This document shows positions 8,822 to 18,461 of a stretch of 56,711 bases of DNA, piece by piece. Numbering within the stretch: the stretch's first letter is position 1; the number at the start of each line of letters is the position of its first letter. A program made the position numbers and the translations under genes. The notes under the pieces were generated by a model. It saw only the letters and a program-made list of their open reading frames with translations, was not told the origin of the DNA and made no database searches. This DNA is from Phenylobacterium sp. GTDB lineage: Bacteria > Pseudomonadota > Alphaproteobacteria > Caulobacterales > Caulobacteraceae. Location: the NCBI RefSeq assembly GCF_030697925.1, contig NZ_JAUYOJ010000023.1, positions 1 to 56,711 of the forward strand, written 5' to 3'.

Positions 8822-10012
8822 TCAGCCCCGGGCCAGCGGCAGGATGTCGACCAGGTCGCCCGCGGCGAGGGCCGCGGCGCCGGCCTGACGGCGCAGCAGG
8901 GCGTCGGCGGCGGCGAAGACACCGACCAAGGAGCTATCCTGGTCGAGGTAGGGCTCGGCTTGGATCGATCCCTCGCCGTGGGTGAGCTTGGCGCGCATCC
9001 AATGCTCGCGGGGGCCGTTGGCGGCCAGCGGCCCGGTCAGGCGGGCGGTGGCCAGGGCCGGCTCGGCGGTGGTTCCGCAATAGGCGGCGATCAGGGGTTT
9101 CAGAAAAAGCTCGGCGCAGACGAAGGCCGAGGCCGGATTGCCGGGCAGGCCCAGCAGCCGGCGGCCGTCGCCCAGCACCCCGAAGAAGGTCGGCTTGCCG
9201 GGACGGACCGCCACGCTCTCGACCCGTAGCGACAGGCCGAGCGCCTGGGCCGCGGCGCGCACCAGGTCATGATCGCCCACCGAGGCGCCGCCGACCGTGA
9301 CGACCAGGTCGGCCTCGGCGCCGCGCATGGCCTCGATCACCGCCTCGAGCTGATCGCGGACACCGGACAGCTTGGTGGCCTGGCCGCCCCAGGCCTCGAC
9401 CATGACCTTCAGCGCCGGTGAGCCGGAATCGTAGATCTGGAATGGGCCGGGCGCGGCCGGCGCCTCGACGATCTCCTCGCCGGTGGAAAGGATGGCCACG
9501 CGGGGACGGCGATGGACGGCGACCTCGGCGCGGCCCGCCGAGGCGGCCAGCGATAGCCGCCAGGGATCGATGCGGGTTCCCCTTCGCAGCAGCACGTCGC
9601 CGATCCGGAAGTCCTTGCCGGCGTCGCGGATATTGTCGCCAGGCTTGCAGGCGGGGACGGCGACCAGGTCGCCCTCGCGCGTGGCGTTCTCCTGGATCAC
9701 CACGCTGTCGGCGCCGCCCGGCAGGGCCGCGCCGGTGAAGATCCGCACCGCCTCGCCCGGTTGGAGCCGGCCCTCGTAGCCGTGGCCCGCGGCGCTCTCG
9801 CCGACGGTCTTCAGACTGCCCGGGGCGTCGGCGGCGCGCACGGCCCAGCCGTCCATGGCGGAGTTGGTGAAGGGCGGCTGGTCGCGGACGGCGGCGACGT
9901 CTTCGGCCAGGACGCGCCCCACGGCCTGGTCCAGCGGGACGGTCTCGGCGGGCAGGGGCAAGGCCTCCGCCAGCATGGCGGCGCGGGCGGCCTCCACACT
10001 CATCAGCTTCAT
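8822..10012 (-). CDS. moeA: Molybdopterin molybdenumtransferase MoeA
   Basis: The 396-residue protein carries the MoeA motifs [48 protein letters not shown] and GLPGNPAS. MoeA inserts molybdate into adenylated molybdopterin, the last step in making active Moco. Its ATG overlaps the moaC stop as ATGA (10009-10012), so it is translationally coupled as the last gene of the moaA-D-E-B-C-moeA operon. Confidence 0.95.
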   Translation of the reverse strand: MKLMSVEAARAAMLAEALPLPAETVPLDQAVGRVLAEDVAAVRDQPPFTNSAMDGWAVRAADAPGSLKTVGESAAGHGYEGRLQPGEAVRIFTGAALPGGADSVVIQENATREGDLVAVPACKPGDNIRDAGKDFRIGDVLLRRGTRIDPWRLSLAASAGRAEVAVHRRPRVAILSTGEEIVEAPAAPGPFQIYDSGSPALKVMVEAWGGQATKLSGVRDQLEAVIEAMRGAEADLVVTVGGASVGDHDLVRAAAQALGLSLRVESVAVRPGKPTFFGVLGDGRRLLGLPGNPASAFVCAELFLKPLIAAYCGTTAEPALATARLTGPLAANGPREHWMRAKLTHGEGSIQAEPYLDQDSSLVGVFAAADALLRRQAGAAALAAGDLVDILPLARG

Positions 10013-10479
10013 GACCGGACCCAGTCGCCGGACTTTCCACCGGACTTCTTGATCAGCCGCACGGCCTCGATGGTCATGGCCTTATCGGCGGCCTTCAGCA
10101 TGTCGTAGACGGTGAGGCAGGCCACCGAGACGGCGGTCAGGGCCTCCATCTCCACGCCCGTCTGGCCCGCGGTGCGCACCCGGGCCATGACGGAAAGCCC
10201 GCCGTCGCCCGGCTCGACCCGCACCTCGACCTTGGACAGAGCCAGGGGATGGCAGAGCGGGATCAGGTCGGAGGTCTTCTTGGCCGCCATGATGCCGGCG
10301 ATCTCGGCGGTGGCGCGGACATCGCCCTTCTTGGCGTCGCCGGAAAGGGCGAGCGCCAGGGTCTCGGCGGACATGCGCACGAAGCCCTCGGCGACCGCCT
10401 CGCGGGTCGTGACCGCCTTGGCCGAGACGTCGACCATGTTGGCGCGGCCGGTCTCGTCGATGTGGGTGAGCCTGCTCAC
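10009..10479 (-). CDS. moaC: Cyclic pyranopterin monophosphate synthase MoaC
   Basis: The 156-residue protein contains the MoaC core [55 protein letters not shown] and the C-terminal [12 protein letters not shown]. With MoaA it converts GTP to cyclic pyranopterin monophosphate. The start is the GTG at 10479, which overlaps the moaB stop as GTGA and gives the conserved [18 protein letters not shown]-terminus. A longer upstream frame exists but lies inside moaB. Confidence 0.95.
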   Translation of the reverse strand: MSRLTHIDETGRANMVDVSAKAVTTREAVAEGFVRMSAETLALALSGDAKKGDVRATAEIAGIMAAKKTSDLIPLCHPLALSKVEVRVEPGDGGLSVMARVRTAGQTGVEMEALTAVSVACLTVYDMLKAADKAMTIEAVRLIKKSGGKSGDWVRS

Positions 10480-11036
10480 TGCTCCATCAGACGCGGCATG
10501 AGCTCGACCATGTTGCAGGGGCCGTGGCGGCTGTCGAGCTGGGCGGAGATCACCTTGTCCCAACCGTCCTTCACCGCCCCGTTGGAGCCCGGCAGGCAGA
10601 AGACGAACACCCCGCCGACCAGGCCGGCGGTGGCGCGCGACTGCAGGGTGGAGAGTCCCACCGACTGGTAGGAGACCAGGTGGAAGACCACCGAGAAGCC
10701 GTCGAGCTTCTTGTCGAACAGCGGCTCGACGGCCTCGGGCGTCACGTCGCGGCCGGTGATGCCGGTGCCGCCGGTGGTGATGATGGCGTCGACGGTCCCT
10801 GAGGCCACCCAGGCTTTGATCTGCTCGCGGATCTGGGCGACGTCGTCCTTGACGATGCCCTTGGCCACCAGCTCGTGGCCGGCGCCGGTGATCCGCTCGG
10901 CCAGGACGTGCCCGGAGGTGTCGCTCTCCTCGTCGCGGGTGTCGGAGACGGTCAGGACCGCGATCCGCACCGGCTTGATGGCCAGGTTCTCGTTGATGTG
11001 GCCGCCGGGGGCGAAGGCAGGGGCGTTCATGGTCAT
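10476..11036 (-). CDS. moaB: Molybdopterin adenylyltransferase-type protein MoaB
   Basis: The 186-residue protein has the MoaB/MogA fold motifs [36 protein letters not shown] and [18 protein letters not shown]. It adenylates molybdopterin ahead of metal insertion by MoeA. The ATG at 11036 overlaps the moaE stop as ATGA; a second ATG two codons later is also possible. The N-terminal extension before KPVRIAV is longer than in E. coli MoaB, as is common in alphaproteobacteria. Confidence 0.93.
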   Translation of the reverse strand: MTMNAPAFAPGGHINENLAIKPVRIAVLTVSDTRDEESDTSGHVLAERITGAGHELVAKGIVKDDVAQIREQIKAWVASGTVDAIITTGGTGITGRDVTPEAVEPLFDKKLDGFSVVFHLVSYQSVGLSTLQSRATAGLVGGVFVFCLPGSNGAVKDGWDKVISAQLDSRHGPCNMVELMPRLMEQ

Positions 11037-11476
11037 GTCTCCCAACGGGCGATGTCGGCGTGGTCCTGGGGTTTCGGCTCGATCCAGCGCGCGCCGGCCG
11101 GGCCGGTCTCCTTCTTCCAGAAGGGGGCGCGGCTCTTCAAGTAGTCCATGAGGAAATCGCAAGCCTCGAAGGCCGCGCGGCGATGGGTGGCGGCGGTGGC
11201 CACGAAGACGATCGATTCGCCGGGCGCGATCTTGCCGACCCGGTGGACGACGGCGAAGTCGTCGAGGCTGAAGCGGTCGACCGCCTCTTGGGCGATGCGG
11301 TTGATCTCGCCCTCGGTGAAGCCGGGATAGGCTTCCAGTTCCAGGATGGCGGCCGTCCCGAGCTCGGCGCGGGCCAGGCCCACGAAGCTGGCGACCGCCC
11401 CGGTCTCGGTCCGGTCCCGGCAGAAGTCCGAAAGCAGGACGCCGGGATCGAAGGCCTGGTCGGTGAGCCGGATCAT
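11033..11476 (-). CDS. moaE: Molybdopterin synthase catalytic subunit MoaE
   Basis: The 147-residue protein contains the MoaE motifs [58 protein letters not shown] and the active-site lysine segment [11 protein letters not shown]. With thiocarboxylated MoaD it adds the dithiolene sulfurs to the pterin precursor. The ATG at 11476 overlaps the moaD stop as ATGA, so the two subunits are made in coupled fashion. Confidence 0.95.
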   Translation of the reverse strand: MIRLTDQAFDPGVLLSDFCRDRTETGAVASFVGLARAELGTAAILELEAYPGFTEGEINRIAQEAVDRFSLDDFAVVHRVGKIAPGESIVFVATAATHRRAAFEACDFLMDYLKSRAPFWKKETGPAGARWIEPKPQDHADIARWET

Positions 11477-11712
11477 CCGCCGCTCATGGGGGGCAGGAAG
11501 GCCACCTCCGAGCGGAGGGAGAGCGCCGCGTCGCCGCGGACGATGGCCTGGTCCAGGGCGATCTGGACGCCGGGGGCGGCGAGCGCCTCGCCCAGCCGGG
11601 CGTCCTCGGCGCTCAGCAGGTCGCGCAGGGCGTGGACGCTGGGGCTCTCGACCTCCCGCGAGCGCCAGCCGGCGACATCGCTCAGGCGGCCGAACAGCAG
11701 GACCCGGGCCAT
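11473..11712 (-). CDS. moaD: Molybdopterin synthase sulfur carrier subunit MoaD
   Basis: This 79-residue ubiquitin-fold protein starts MARVLLFGRLSDVAG and ends in the obligatory Gly-Gly ([10 protein letters not shown]) that is adenylated and thiocarboxylated. No moeB-type activating enzyme is encoded in the window. The gene lies 4 bases downstream of the moaA stop and overlaps moaE. Confidence 0.94.
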   Translation of the reverse strand: MARVLLFGRLSDVAGWRSREVESPSVHALRDLLSAEDARLGEALAAPGVQIALDQAIVRGDAALSLRSEVAFLPPMSGG

Positions 11713-11716
11713 GGCT

Positions 11717-12757
11717 CTAGCCTCCCGTGGTCGACATGTGGCGGGCCACGGCCGGGGCCGAGGCGCGCGAGATCTGGAAGTCGTGGCCCTTGGGTTTGGC
11801 GTCCACCGCCAAGCGGACCGCGTCGATCAGGGCCTCGTCGTCGGCGCCGGCGCGGATCACCGCGCGCAGGTCGCTGGCGTCCTCGCGGCCCAGGCAGGTG
11901 TGCAGGGTGCCGGTGCAGGTCAGCCGCACGCGGTTGCAGGCCTCGCAGAAATTGTGGCTGAGCGGGGTGATGAGCCCCAGCCGGCCGCCGGTCTCGGCGA
12001 TGCGGACATAGCGGGCCGGCCCGCCCGTCTGGTGGTCGATGTCGGTGAGTGTCCAGAAGCTCTCGAGGTCGCGGCGGACGTCCTTCAGCGACAGGAACTG
12101 GTCGGTGCGGTCGACCTCGATCTCGCCCAGCGGCATGGCCTCGATCAGGGTGGCGTCGCAGCCCCGGGCGTGGGCCCAGGCGATCAGGTCGGGAAGTTCG
12201 GCGGCGTTGTCGTCCTTCAGCGCCACGGCGTTGAGCTTGACCGCGATGCCCGCGGCCAGGGCCGCGTCGATCCCGGCGATCACCTTGGAAAGATCGCCGC
12301 CGCGGGTCAGCTTCCGGAACAGGTCGGGCTTCAGGGTGTCCATGGACACATTGATCCGCCGCACGCCGAACCGGGCGAGGTCGCTGGCGAACTCGCTCAG
12401 CCGCGTGCCGTTGGTGGTCAGGGTCAGCTCGTCCAAGGCGCCGGATCGCAGGTGCCGCGACAGGCTCTCGACCAGGCCCATGAAACCTTTGCGGACCAGG
12501 GGCTCGCCGCCGGTCAGACGCAGCTTTCGCACCCCCTGGCCGATGAAGGCCGAGGCGATGCGATCCAGCTCCTCCAGGCTCAGCACCTCGGCCTTCGGCA
12601 GGAAGGTCATATGCTCGGCCATGCAGTAGACGCAGCGCAGGTCGCAGCGGTCGGTGACCGAGACCCGCAGATAGGTCACGGCGCGGCCGAAACCGTCGAT
12701 CAGGACCGGGGTCGAGCGCGCGGGCTCTTGCGGCGATGTGGCGTCATAGGGCGTCAT
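11717..12757 (-). CDS. moaA: GTP 3',8-cyclase MoaA
   Basis: The 346-residue radical-SAM enzyme has the N-terminal cluster motif [29 protein letters not shown], and the second 4Fe-4S site ([20 protein letters not shown]). The conserved Gly-Gly at the C-terminus (STTGG) is present. It starts Moco biosynthesis from GTP. I chose the ATG at 12757; an ATG at 12808 would run into the divergent MocA-like gene whose start is only 26 bases away, so the moaA promoter probably overlaps the start of that gene. Confidence 0.94.
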   Translation of the reverse strand: MTPYDATSPQEPARSTPVLIDGFGRAVTYLRVSVTDRCDLRCVYCMAEHMTFLPKAEVLSLEELDRIASAFIGQGVRKLRLTGGEPLVRKGFMGLVESLSRHLRSGALDELTLTTNGTRLSEFASDLARFGVRRINVSMDTLKPDLFRKLTRGGDLSKVIAGIDAALAAGIAVKLNAVALKDDNAAELPDLIAWAHARGCDATLIEAMPLGEIEVDRTDQFLSLKDVRRDLESFWTLTDIDHQTGGPARYVRIAETGGRLGLITPLSHNFCEACNRVRLTCTGTLHTCLGREDASDLRAVIRAGADDEALIDAVRLAVDAKPKGHDFQISRASAPAVARHMSTTGG

Positions 12758-12783
12758 GCTGGCCCTAACATAGAGGGGAAGAC

Positions 12784-13398
12784 GTGGCGGTGACAGGGGC
12801 GGGCGCATTCGAGGCGGTGGTTTTGGCCGCCGGGACCGGCTCGCGGTTCGGCGGCGGCAAGCTGCTGGCGCCCCACGCCGGGGGCGTGCTGCTGGACGCC
12901 GCCCTCGCCGCCGCCTTCGCCGCGCCGGTGGGCAAGGTGATCGTGGTGACCGGGGCGGACGGCGAGGCGGTGGCCGCCGCTGTCCGCGCCAGCCCCGCCG
13001 TGGACGACCGCCTACAGCTCGTCCACGCGGCAGACCACGCCGAAGGCATGGGCGCTTCCCTGCGCCGCGCCGCCGCCGAACTCGGCCCGGGCTGCGCGGG
13101 GCTGTTCGTGTTCCTGGGCGACATGCCGCGAATTCCGCACGCGGTGTTCGCGCCGCTCGCTGAGGCCGTGCGCGCCGGAGCGCCGGCCGCCGCCCCGGTC
13201 TTCCGAGGCCAGCGGGGCCATCCGGCTCTGATCGGCGCGGCCTTGCTACCCGGCCTCGCCACGCTCACGGGCGACGCCGGCGCGCGGGCGGTGCTAAAGG
13301 ATCTCGGCGACCGCCTGGCCCTCGTCGAAGCCCCCGACGACGGCGTCCTCTTCGACGTGGACGAGCCCGGCGATCTGGACCGAATCCAAGGTCGGTAG
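12784..13398 (+). CDS. MocA-like molybdenum cofactor nucleotidyltransferase
   Basis: The 204-residue protein begins [18 protein letters not shown], the nucleotide-binding signature of MobA/MocA enzymes. The metal-binding and base-recognition segments [12 protein letters not shown] and [11 protein letters not shown] follow. MocA transfers CMP to Mo-molybdopterin to make MCD, the form used by xanthine-dehydrogenase-family enzymes such as IorAB. The GTG at 12784 has GAGGGG upstream. The gene is divergent from moaA. Confidence 0.88.
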   Translation: MAVTGAGAFEAVVLAAGTGSRFGGGKLLAPHAGGVLLDAALAAAFAAPVGKVIVVTGADGEAVAAAVRASPAVDDRLQLVHAADHAEGMGASLRRAAAELGPGCAGLFVFLGDMPRIPHAVFAPLAEAVRAGAPAAAPVFRGQRGHPALIGAALLPGLATLTGDAGARAVLKDLGDRLALVEAPDDGVLFDVDEPGDLDRIQGR

Positions 13399-13425
13399 TA
13401 ATATTTCCCACCAGAGGAGCCCGCC

Positions 13426-13704
13426 ATGTCCAAGGTCGAGAAGCATTCCGTCGCCCTGACGCCCCAGCTCGCCGCCACGGTTCGAGCGGCGGTCGAAGCT
13501 GGCGACTACGCCTCCAGCAGCGAGGCGATCCGCGAGGCGATCCGGGAATGGACCGAGCGCCGCGAACTCCGGGCCGCCAAGCTGGCGGACCTACGTGCGG
13601 CGGTCCAGGCCGGTATCGACAGCGGATCGCCTCAGCCTCGCCGCCCGCTGGAGGAGGCCCTAGCGGACTATCGCAGTCAGATGCAGGTACGGCGTGGCGC
13701 TTAA
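13426..13704 (+). CDS. parD: ParD-family antitoxin
   Basis: The 92-residue protein has the ribbon-helix-helix N-terminus of ParD/CopG antitoxins (SVALTPQLAATVRAAVEAGD, then YASSSEAIREAIREW) and a flexible C-terminal tail for toxin binding. The ATG at 13426 has AGAGGAG upstream. It overlaps the downstream toxin gene by 11 bases. The pair sits between the MocA-like gene and a convergent esterase gene. Confidence 0.9.
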   Translation: MSKVEKHSVALTPQLAATVRAAVEAGDYASSSEAIREAIREWTERRELRAAKLADLRAAVQAGIDSGSPQPRRPLEEALADYRSQMQVRRGA

Positions 13705-13993
13705 GGTCGATCGCGCGCCCCAGGCCACCCTAGACGAGCGCGAAATCTTCCTGACCATAGCGGCGGACAATCCGTCAGCCGCCGAGCGATTTCTGATCGC
13801 GATCTATGACGCCGAAGACCGGCTGGCCGAATTTCCACAGCTTGGACGGCCGCGCGCAGATTTCGGCTCGACGATCCGAAGCTGGACCGTCGAGCCTTAT
13901 CTTATTTTCTATTCCGTCGAGCTCGACGCGGTAGTGATCCTTCGCATCCTCCACGGCGCCCGAGACCTTGGCGACCTGATCCCCGACGGCTGA
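13694..13993 (+). CDS. parE: ParE/RelE-family toxin
   Basis: The 99-residue protein starts with GTG and has the ParE/RelE-superfamily pattern DNPSAAERFLIAIYDAEDRL, FPQLGRPRADFG, YLIFYSV and VVILRILHGARDL. ParE members poison gyrase. The gene overlaps parD, typical of a functional toxin-antitoxin operon with antitoxin first. No sign of truncation is visible. Confidence 0.9.
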   Translation: MALKVDRAPQATLDEREIFLTIAADNPSAAERFLIAIYDAEDRLAEFPQLGRPRADFGSTIRSWTVEPYLIFYSVELDAVVILRILHGARDLGDLIPDG

Positions 13994-13998
13994 GCCCC

Positions 13999-14910
13999 TC
14001 AGGGCTTCAGATACAGCCACTGCATCCCGTTGATCAGGCCCACCGGGAAGGTGGTCTCGTGGAAGGTGCCCGGGATGGTCTCGCTGCGGATCTCGAGGCC
14101 GGGATAGTTCCGCGCGCGGAGCCGGTCGGCCATCGTCTGCTGGTCGGCGTTCATGTCGTGATCGCAGCCGGGGCAGCCGCCGGGGCCGGGATGTTCGCGG
14201 TCGCCGCTGGCCAGGTAGATCCGCGCCTTCAGGTCCTTGTGGGACGCGGCGTAGGCCGCCTCGGTGTTCAGGATCTCCTGCTCGGCGAACCAGATCGACG
14301 GGCTGGTGAGGATGTAGTTGGCGAACAGGGCCGGCTCGGTCAAGACGATCCAGAGGCCGAACAGCCCGCCGTAGGACTGGCCCGACAGGGTGCGCTGGGC
14401 GGGGTCGATCCGGTAGCGGCCCTCCACCAGGGGCATGACCTCGGTCTTCAGGAATTTCAGGTAGGCCGGCCCGCCTCCGGTGGCGCCCTCGATGGCTGCG
14501 TCGGGCCAGGGGGTGAGGTCGCGGCGGCGGCTGTCGGCGGGCGGTTCGCGCGAGCCCCACGAGACGCCGACGATGACGAACTCGTTCAGCAGGCCCTGGC
14601 TGAAGGTCAGGCGCGAGACGCCCGAGGCCACCTGGAAGGTGTAGGGGCCGTCGGTGAGATAGATCGCGGGATAGCGCTTGCCGGCGTTCTCCGGCTTCCC
14701 GTAGCCGGGCGGGGTCTTCACATAGATCTCGTAGCCGCGGTTCAGCACCGCCGAGTTCAGCGGCAGGACCGCGCTGTTCTCCACCTGGAAGGCGGCGGAC
14801 GTGGCCTGGGCGGTCGAGGGCTGGGCTTCCCGAACCGGCTCGGCCGGGCCGCAGGCGGCGAGGCCAAACAGCCCAAGGGCCAGAAACGCACGCGCGGCTG
14901 ATGAACTCAC
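13999..14910 (-). CDS. Lipoprotein alpha/beta hydrolase (esterase D/IroE-like)
   Basis: The 303-residue protein begins with a lipoprotein signal (LGLFGLAACG, lipobox cysteine near residue 20). It has the esterase core YPAIYLTDGPYTF, FVIVGVSWGSRE, nucleophile elbow LSGQSYGGLFGL, and a late histidine in GTFHETTFP. The family includes siderophore esterases and other periplasmic esterases. The start is the GTG at 14910; its ribosome binding site AAGGGG lies in the right arm of the hairpin described at 14911-14945. The gene may be the last of the iorA-iorB operon. Confidence 0.85.
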   Translation of the reverse strand: MSSSAARAFLALGLFGLAACGPAEPVREAQPSTAQATSAAFQVENSAVLPLNSAVLNRGYEIYVKTPPGYGKPENAGKRYPAIYLTDGPYTFQVASGVSRLTFSQGLLNEFVIVGVSWGSREPPADSRRRDLTPWPDAAIEGATGGGPAYLKFLKTEVMPLVEGRYRIDPAQRTLSGQSYGGLFGLWIVLTEPALFANYILTSPSIWFAEQEILNTEAAYAASHKDLKARIYLASGDREHPGPGGCPGCDHDMNADQQTMADRLRARNYPGLEIRSETIPGTFHETTFPVGLINGMQWLYLKP

Positions 14911-14945
14911 TAGGTCGCCCCTTGAAAATCCGAGGGAGCGACCTA
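14911..14945 (-). promoter_or_regulatory. Hairpin that buries the esterase ribosome binding site
   Basis: TAGGTCGC+CCCT at 14911-14922 pairs with AGGG+GCGACCTA at 14933-14945, giving 12 base pairs with one bulged base. In the minus-strand RNA the downstream arm contains AAGGGG, the ribosome binding site of the GTG start at 14910. The structure could block translation or act as an attenuator after iorB. Confidence 0.5.
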
Positions 14946-14974
14946 GCTGCGCCGTAAGGCGGAGTAAAGGCGAG

Positions 14975-17155
14975 TTAGGCCTTTACGAACGGCTGGCTGC
15001 TCGTCGCCTGGCCGTTGATCGCGAACAGGGCGTTGGCCACCGCCGGGCCGATCACCGGGGTGCCGGGTTCGCCGACTCCGCTGGGGACCGCGCCGGACGG
15101 CACGATGTGGGTCTCGACGGTCGGGGCCTCGGTGTTGCGCAGCACCCGGTAGGTGTCGAAATTGGTCTGCTCGACCACCCCGTCCTTGACGCTCACATTG
15201 CCATAGAGCGCCGCCGACAGGCCGTAGCAGGTGCCGCCCTCGATCTGGGCGGCGATCTGGTCCGGCGCGATGGCCGTGCCGCAGTCGATGGCGGTGACCA
15301 CGCGGCCCACCTTCGGAACCCCGTCCACCAGCTTGACCTCGGCCACCTGGGCGACCACCGAGCCGAAGCTCTCGTGGACCGCCACGCCGCGGGTCCAGCC
15401 GGCTGGGGCCGGGGCGCCCCATCCGGCCTTCTCGGCGGCGAGGTTCAGCACCGCCAGGTGCCGCTTGGCGTCGGCCTTGGTGTAAAGCGCGCGGCGGTAG
15501 TCCACCGGGTCCTTGCCCGCCCGCTTGGCCAACTGGTCGATGGTGTGCTCCATCACGAAGGCGGTGTGGGTCGCCCCCACCGAGCGCCACCAGAGGACCG
15601 GCACGCCGATGTCCGGCTGGATCAGCTGGGCGTCGACGATCGGCGTGGCCTTCAGATAGGGCGAACCCAGCACGCCCTCGACGGCGGTCTCGTCCAGCTT
15701 CGGCTCACCGGTGGGCGAGCCCTTCATGATCGACTGGGTGACCACCCGCTGGCGCCACGACGCCGGATAGCCGTCCTTGTCGACGGTGACCCGGACGGTG
15801 TGGTGGACGATCGGGCGGAAATAGCCCGCCGCCATGTCGTCCTCGCGGGTCCAGACCAGCTTCACCGGCCGCATCTTGCCGACCTTCTTGGCGATGTGGA
15901 CGCACTCGGCGGCGTAGTCGGACTGGAAGTTGGCGCGGCGGCCGAAGGAGCCGCCGGCGAACAGGGTCTCGATCTCCACCGCGCCCGGCAGCATGCCGAC
16001 GATCTTGGCGGTGTTGAGCTGGTCGACGGTGGGGATCTGTGACCCGAAGGTCAGCTTGGCCTTGCCGCCGCCGACCTGGGCCACGCAGTTCATCGGCTCC
16101 ATGCAGGCGTGGGAGAGATAGGGGAAGTCGTACGCCGCCTCGAAGGCCTCGCCCTTGACCGTGGCGATGTCGCCCTTGGACTCGAAGGGCTTCCATTTCA
16201 TCTTGTCGTCAGCTGCGGTCTTGCCCGAGGCCAGGTCCTTGTAGCTGGCCAGGATCGCGTCGGAGGAGCGCTTCTCGGCCTTGTCCTCGTTCCAGGTGAC
16301 CTTCAGGGCGTCGCGGCCCTTGCGGGCGGCCCAGGTGTCCTCCGCCACCACGGCGACGCCGGTGGGGATCTCGTAGACCTCCACGACGCCAGGAACCTTC
16401 TTGGCCTCGGCGGCGTCGAAGGCGGCGACCTTGGCGCCGTAGCGCGGGGCGTGGGCCACCATGGCGACCAGCATGTCCGGCATCTGGACGTCCTGGGTGA
16501 ACTTCGCCGTGCCGTCCGACTTGGCCTGGGCGTCCTTGCGGCGCACCCGGTCGGTGCCGATCAGGGTGAAGGTCTTGGGGTCCTTGAGGGTCGGCGACTG
16601 GGGCGGGGTCACCTTGGCCGCGTCCGCCAGCAGCTCGGCGAAGGTGGCCGACTTGGACGAGGCAGGGTGGCTGACCACGCTGTCCTTGACCACGATCTCG
16701 CCGGCCGGGGCGTTCCACCTGTTGGCCGCGGCCTCGACGAACATGGCCTTGGCCGAGGCGCCGGCCTTGCGCAGCTGGTCCCAGGAGTTGGCGATGGCCG
16801 AGGAGCCGCCGGTGCCCTGCACCCCCATGCCGGTGTTGGCGTAGACCTTGGCGATGGCCGGGGCGTGCTCGACCTTGACCTTGGTCCAGTCGGCCTCGAG
16901 CTCCTCGGCGACGATGGCGGCTAGGCCGGCATGGTTGCCCTGGCCGAATTCGATGTGCTTGCAGACCACGGTGACGACGCCGGTCGGGTCGATCTTCACG
17001 AAGGGCCCGAAGGCGCCGAAGTCGGTCTTGGCGCCGATGGAAAGGATGTCGCCCATGGAGCAGCCGCCGACCAGCAGCGAGCCGCCGACCAGGGTCGCGC
17101 CGATGACCACGTCGCGGCGGGTGGCTTTCAGGGGGGATTTCACGTGTGCGTTCAT
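14975..17155 (-). CDS. iorB: Molybdopterin-binding subunit of an IorAB-type hydroxylase
   Basis: The 726-residue protein has a twin-arginine-type leader ([21 protein letters not shown] followed by Cys) and then the xanthine-dehydrogenase-family large-subunit fold. Typical segments are [54 protein letters not shown] and the active-site glutamate loop [16 protein letters not shown]. The family oxidises aldehydes or N-heterocycles in the periplasm with MCD-form Moco. It lies 14 bases after iorA. The leader also shows a possible lipobox (LLVGGC), so membrane anchoring is possible. The natural substrate is not evident. Confidence 0.92.
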   Translation of the reverse strand: MNAHVKSPLKATRRDVVIGATLVGGSLLVGGCSMGDILSIGAKTDFGAFGPFVKIDPTGVVTVVCKHIEFGQGNHAGLAAIVAEELEADWTKVKVEHAPAIAKVYANTGMGVQGTGGSSAIANSWDQLRKAGASAKAMFVEAAANRWNAPAGEIVVKDSVVSHPASSKSATFAELLADAAKVTPPQSPTLKDPKTFTLIGTDRVRRKDAQAKSDGTAKFTQDVQMPDMLVAMVAHAPRYGAKVAAFDAAEAKKVPGVVEVYEIPTGVAVVAEDTWAARKGRDALKVTWNEDKAEKRSSDAILASYKDLASGKTAADDKMKWKPFESKGDIATVKGEAFEAAYDFPYLSHACMEPMNCVAQVGGGKAKLTFGSQIPTVDQLNTAKIVGMLPGAVEIETLFAGGSFGRRANFQSDYAAECVHIAKKVGKMRPVKLVWTREDDMAAGYFRPIVHHTVRVTVDKDGYPASWRQRVVTQSIMKGSPTGEPKLDETAVEGVLGSPYLKATPIVDAQLIQPDIGVPVLWWRSVGATHTAFVMEHTIDQLAKRAGKDPVDYRRALYTKADAKRHLAVLNLAAEKAGWGAPAPAGWTRGVAVHESFGSVVAQVAEVKLVDGVPKVGRVVTAIDCGTAIAPDQIAAQIEGGTCYGLSAALYGNVSVKDGVVEQTNFDTYRVLRNTEAPTVETHIVPSGAVPSGVGEPGTPVIGPAVANALFAINGQATSSQPFVKA

Positions 17156-17169
17156 GGCGTGGGTCCCGA

Positions 17170-17664
17170 TCAGAGCTTGGCGGCCGGCGCGGCGACGGCC
17201 GCGACCGGAGCGGCCGGGGCGAGGCCCGCGGCGTCCTTGATGGCCGCGCGGATCCGCTGATAGGTCCCGCAGCGGCAGATGTTGCCGTCCATGGCGCCGT
17301 CGATGTCGGCGTCGGTCGGCTTGGGCGTGGAATTGAGCAGGGCTACGGCCGACATGATCTGGCCCGACTGGCAGTAGCCGCACTGCGGCACGTCGTGCTT
17401 GACCCAGGCGGCCTGGACCGGATGGGCGCCGCCCAGGCTTTCGATGGTGGTGATCTTGACTCCGGCCAGGCCTTCGATGGGCATGGCGCAGGACCGGATC
17501 GGCTGGCCGTCGGCGAGCACCGTGCAGGCGCCGCACTGGGCGATTCCGCAGCCGTACTTCGTGCCGGTCAGGCCCAGTTCATCGCGCAGCACCCACAACA
17601 GGGGCGTGTCCGCCGCGGCCTTCACGGCCAAGGGTTTGCCGTTTACGTCAAGCGTCATGGCCAT
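17170..17664 (-). CDS. iorA: (2Fe-2S)-binding subunit of an IorAB-type hydroxylase
   Basis: The 164-residue protein has the plant-ferredoxin-type cluster ([19 protein letters not shown]) and the second alpha-helical cluster ([28 protein letters not shown]). It passes electrons from the Mo centre of IorB outward. It lacks its own signal and probably travels with IorB through the Tat system. The ATG at 17664 has GGAGGA 7 bases upstream. A non-conserved Ala/Pro-rich tail of about 20 residues ends the protein. Confidence 0.92.
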   Translation of the reverse strand: MAMTLDVNGKPLAVKAAADTPLLWVLRDELGLTGTKYGCGIAQCGACTVLADGQPIRSCAMPIEGLAGVKITTIESLGGAHPVQAAWVKHDVPQCGYCQSGQIMSAVALLNSTPKPTDADIDGAMDGNICRCGTYQRIRAAIKDAAGLAPAAPVAAVAAPAAKL

Positions 17665-17788
17665 GGAGAGTTCCTCCCGAATGTCGGATTACGCCGCAAT
17701 CTTAACAGTGTTTAGCTGGCGCGGTAAAGTGGGTCCAAGTGGCGGTTCGCCCGCCGACGGGTTAGGTATCTGGGGAGGTTCGCGGGAG

Positions 17789-18151
17789 ATGCAAATGACT
17801 CGGTCTGCAAGGATGTTCGCGGCGGCCCTGGCGAGCCTGTTCGTCGCCGGCCCGGCCCTGGCCGCCGACGGCGCCAAGGTCTTCCAGCTGCAGTGCAAGA
17901 CCTGCCACGGCGCCAAGTCCACGCTCATGGGCCCCAGCCTGGCGGGCGTGGCGGGCCGCAAGGTCGCCGGCCTCTCCGATTTCAAATATTCGGCGGCCCT
18001 GACCGCCAAGGGCGGGACCTGGACCGACGCCGCCCTGGACGCCTACGTCGCCGCTCCGTCCAAGTTCGCTCCCGGGACCAAGATGATGGTCGGGGTGGCC
18101 AACCCCGCCGACCGCGCCGCCGTCGTGTCCTATCTGAAGACCCTCAAGTGA
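17789..18151 (+). CDS. Class I c-type cytochrome (c2-like)
   Basis: The 120-residue protein has a signal peptide (AAALASLFVAGPALAA), the haem-binding motif CKTCH at residues 36-40, and a probable methionine ligand in APGTKMMVG near residue 99. It is a soluble periplasmic electron carrier. It is divergent from iorA across 124 bases, and the IorAB family is known to donate to cytochromes, so it may be the electron acceptor. An ATG at 17795 with GGGAG at better spacing is an alternative start. Confidence 0.88.
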   Translation: MQMTRSARMFAAALASLFVAGPALAADGAKVFQLQCKTCHGAKSTLMGPSLAGVAGRKVAGLSDFKYSAALTAKGGTWTDAALDAYVAAPSKFAPGTKMMVGVANPADRAAVVSYLKTLK

Positions 18152-18456
18152 GGCCAGCCCTCACCCTGGTCGGACTGCTGGCGCTTGGCGGCTGCGCCAG
18201 CGTCATGCCGGAGGACGCCACCGACGCGCCGATGACCTATGCCTGCGCGGGCGGCAAGCGGTTCACGGCGGCCTATGCCCTGAAGGGCGACAAGGCGCGG
18301 GTGACCGCCGGCGGCGTGGCCTACAGTCTGCCCCACGTGCGCTCGGGCTCCGGCGCGCGCTACGCCAAGGCCGGGGTCGAGCTCTCCACCAAGGGCGACG
18401 AGGCCTTGCTGGACGGCGCAGCCGGCGGCCCCTATCGCGACTGCCGGACCGGCTGA
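18148..18456 (+). CDS. MliC-like lysozyme-inhibitor lipoprotein
   Basis: The 102-residue protein starts with a lipoprotein signal (LVGLLALGGCAS). The mature part has the membrane-bound lysozyme inhibitor pattern: MTYACAGGKRFTAAY, VTAGGVAYSLPHVRSGSG, then KGDEALLDGA, with a second cysteine near the end. MliC proteins protect peptidoglycan against C-type lysozyme. The GTG start overlaps the cytochrome stop as GTGA, so translation is coupled. Confidence 0.75.
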   Translation: MRPALTLVGLLALGGCASVMPEDATDAPMTYACAGGKRFTAAYALKGDKARVTAGGVAYSLPHVRSGSGARYAKAGVELSTKGDEALLDGAAGGPYRDCRTG

Positions 18457-18461
18457 GCGCT

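Noticed and set aside
11060..12793. A 577-codon open frame antisense to moaA-moaD-moaE
   Set aside because: It has no domain pattern, is full of low-complexity Gly/Ala/Arg/Gln, and covers five genes with clear families on the other strand; long antisense frames are expected at this GC content.
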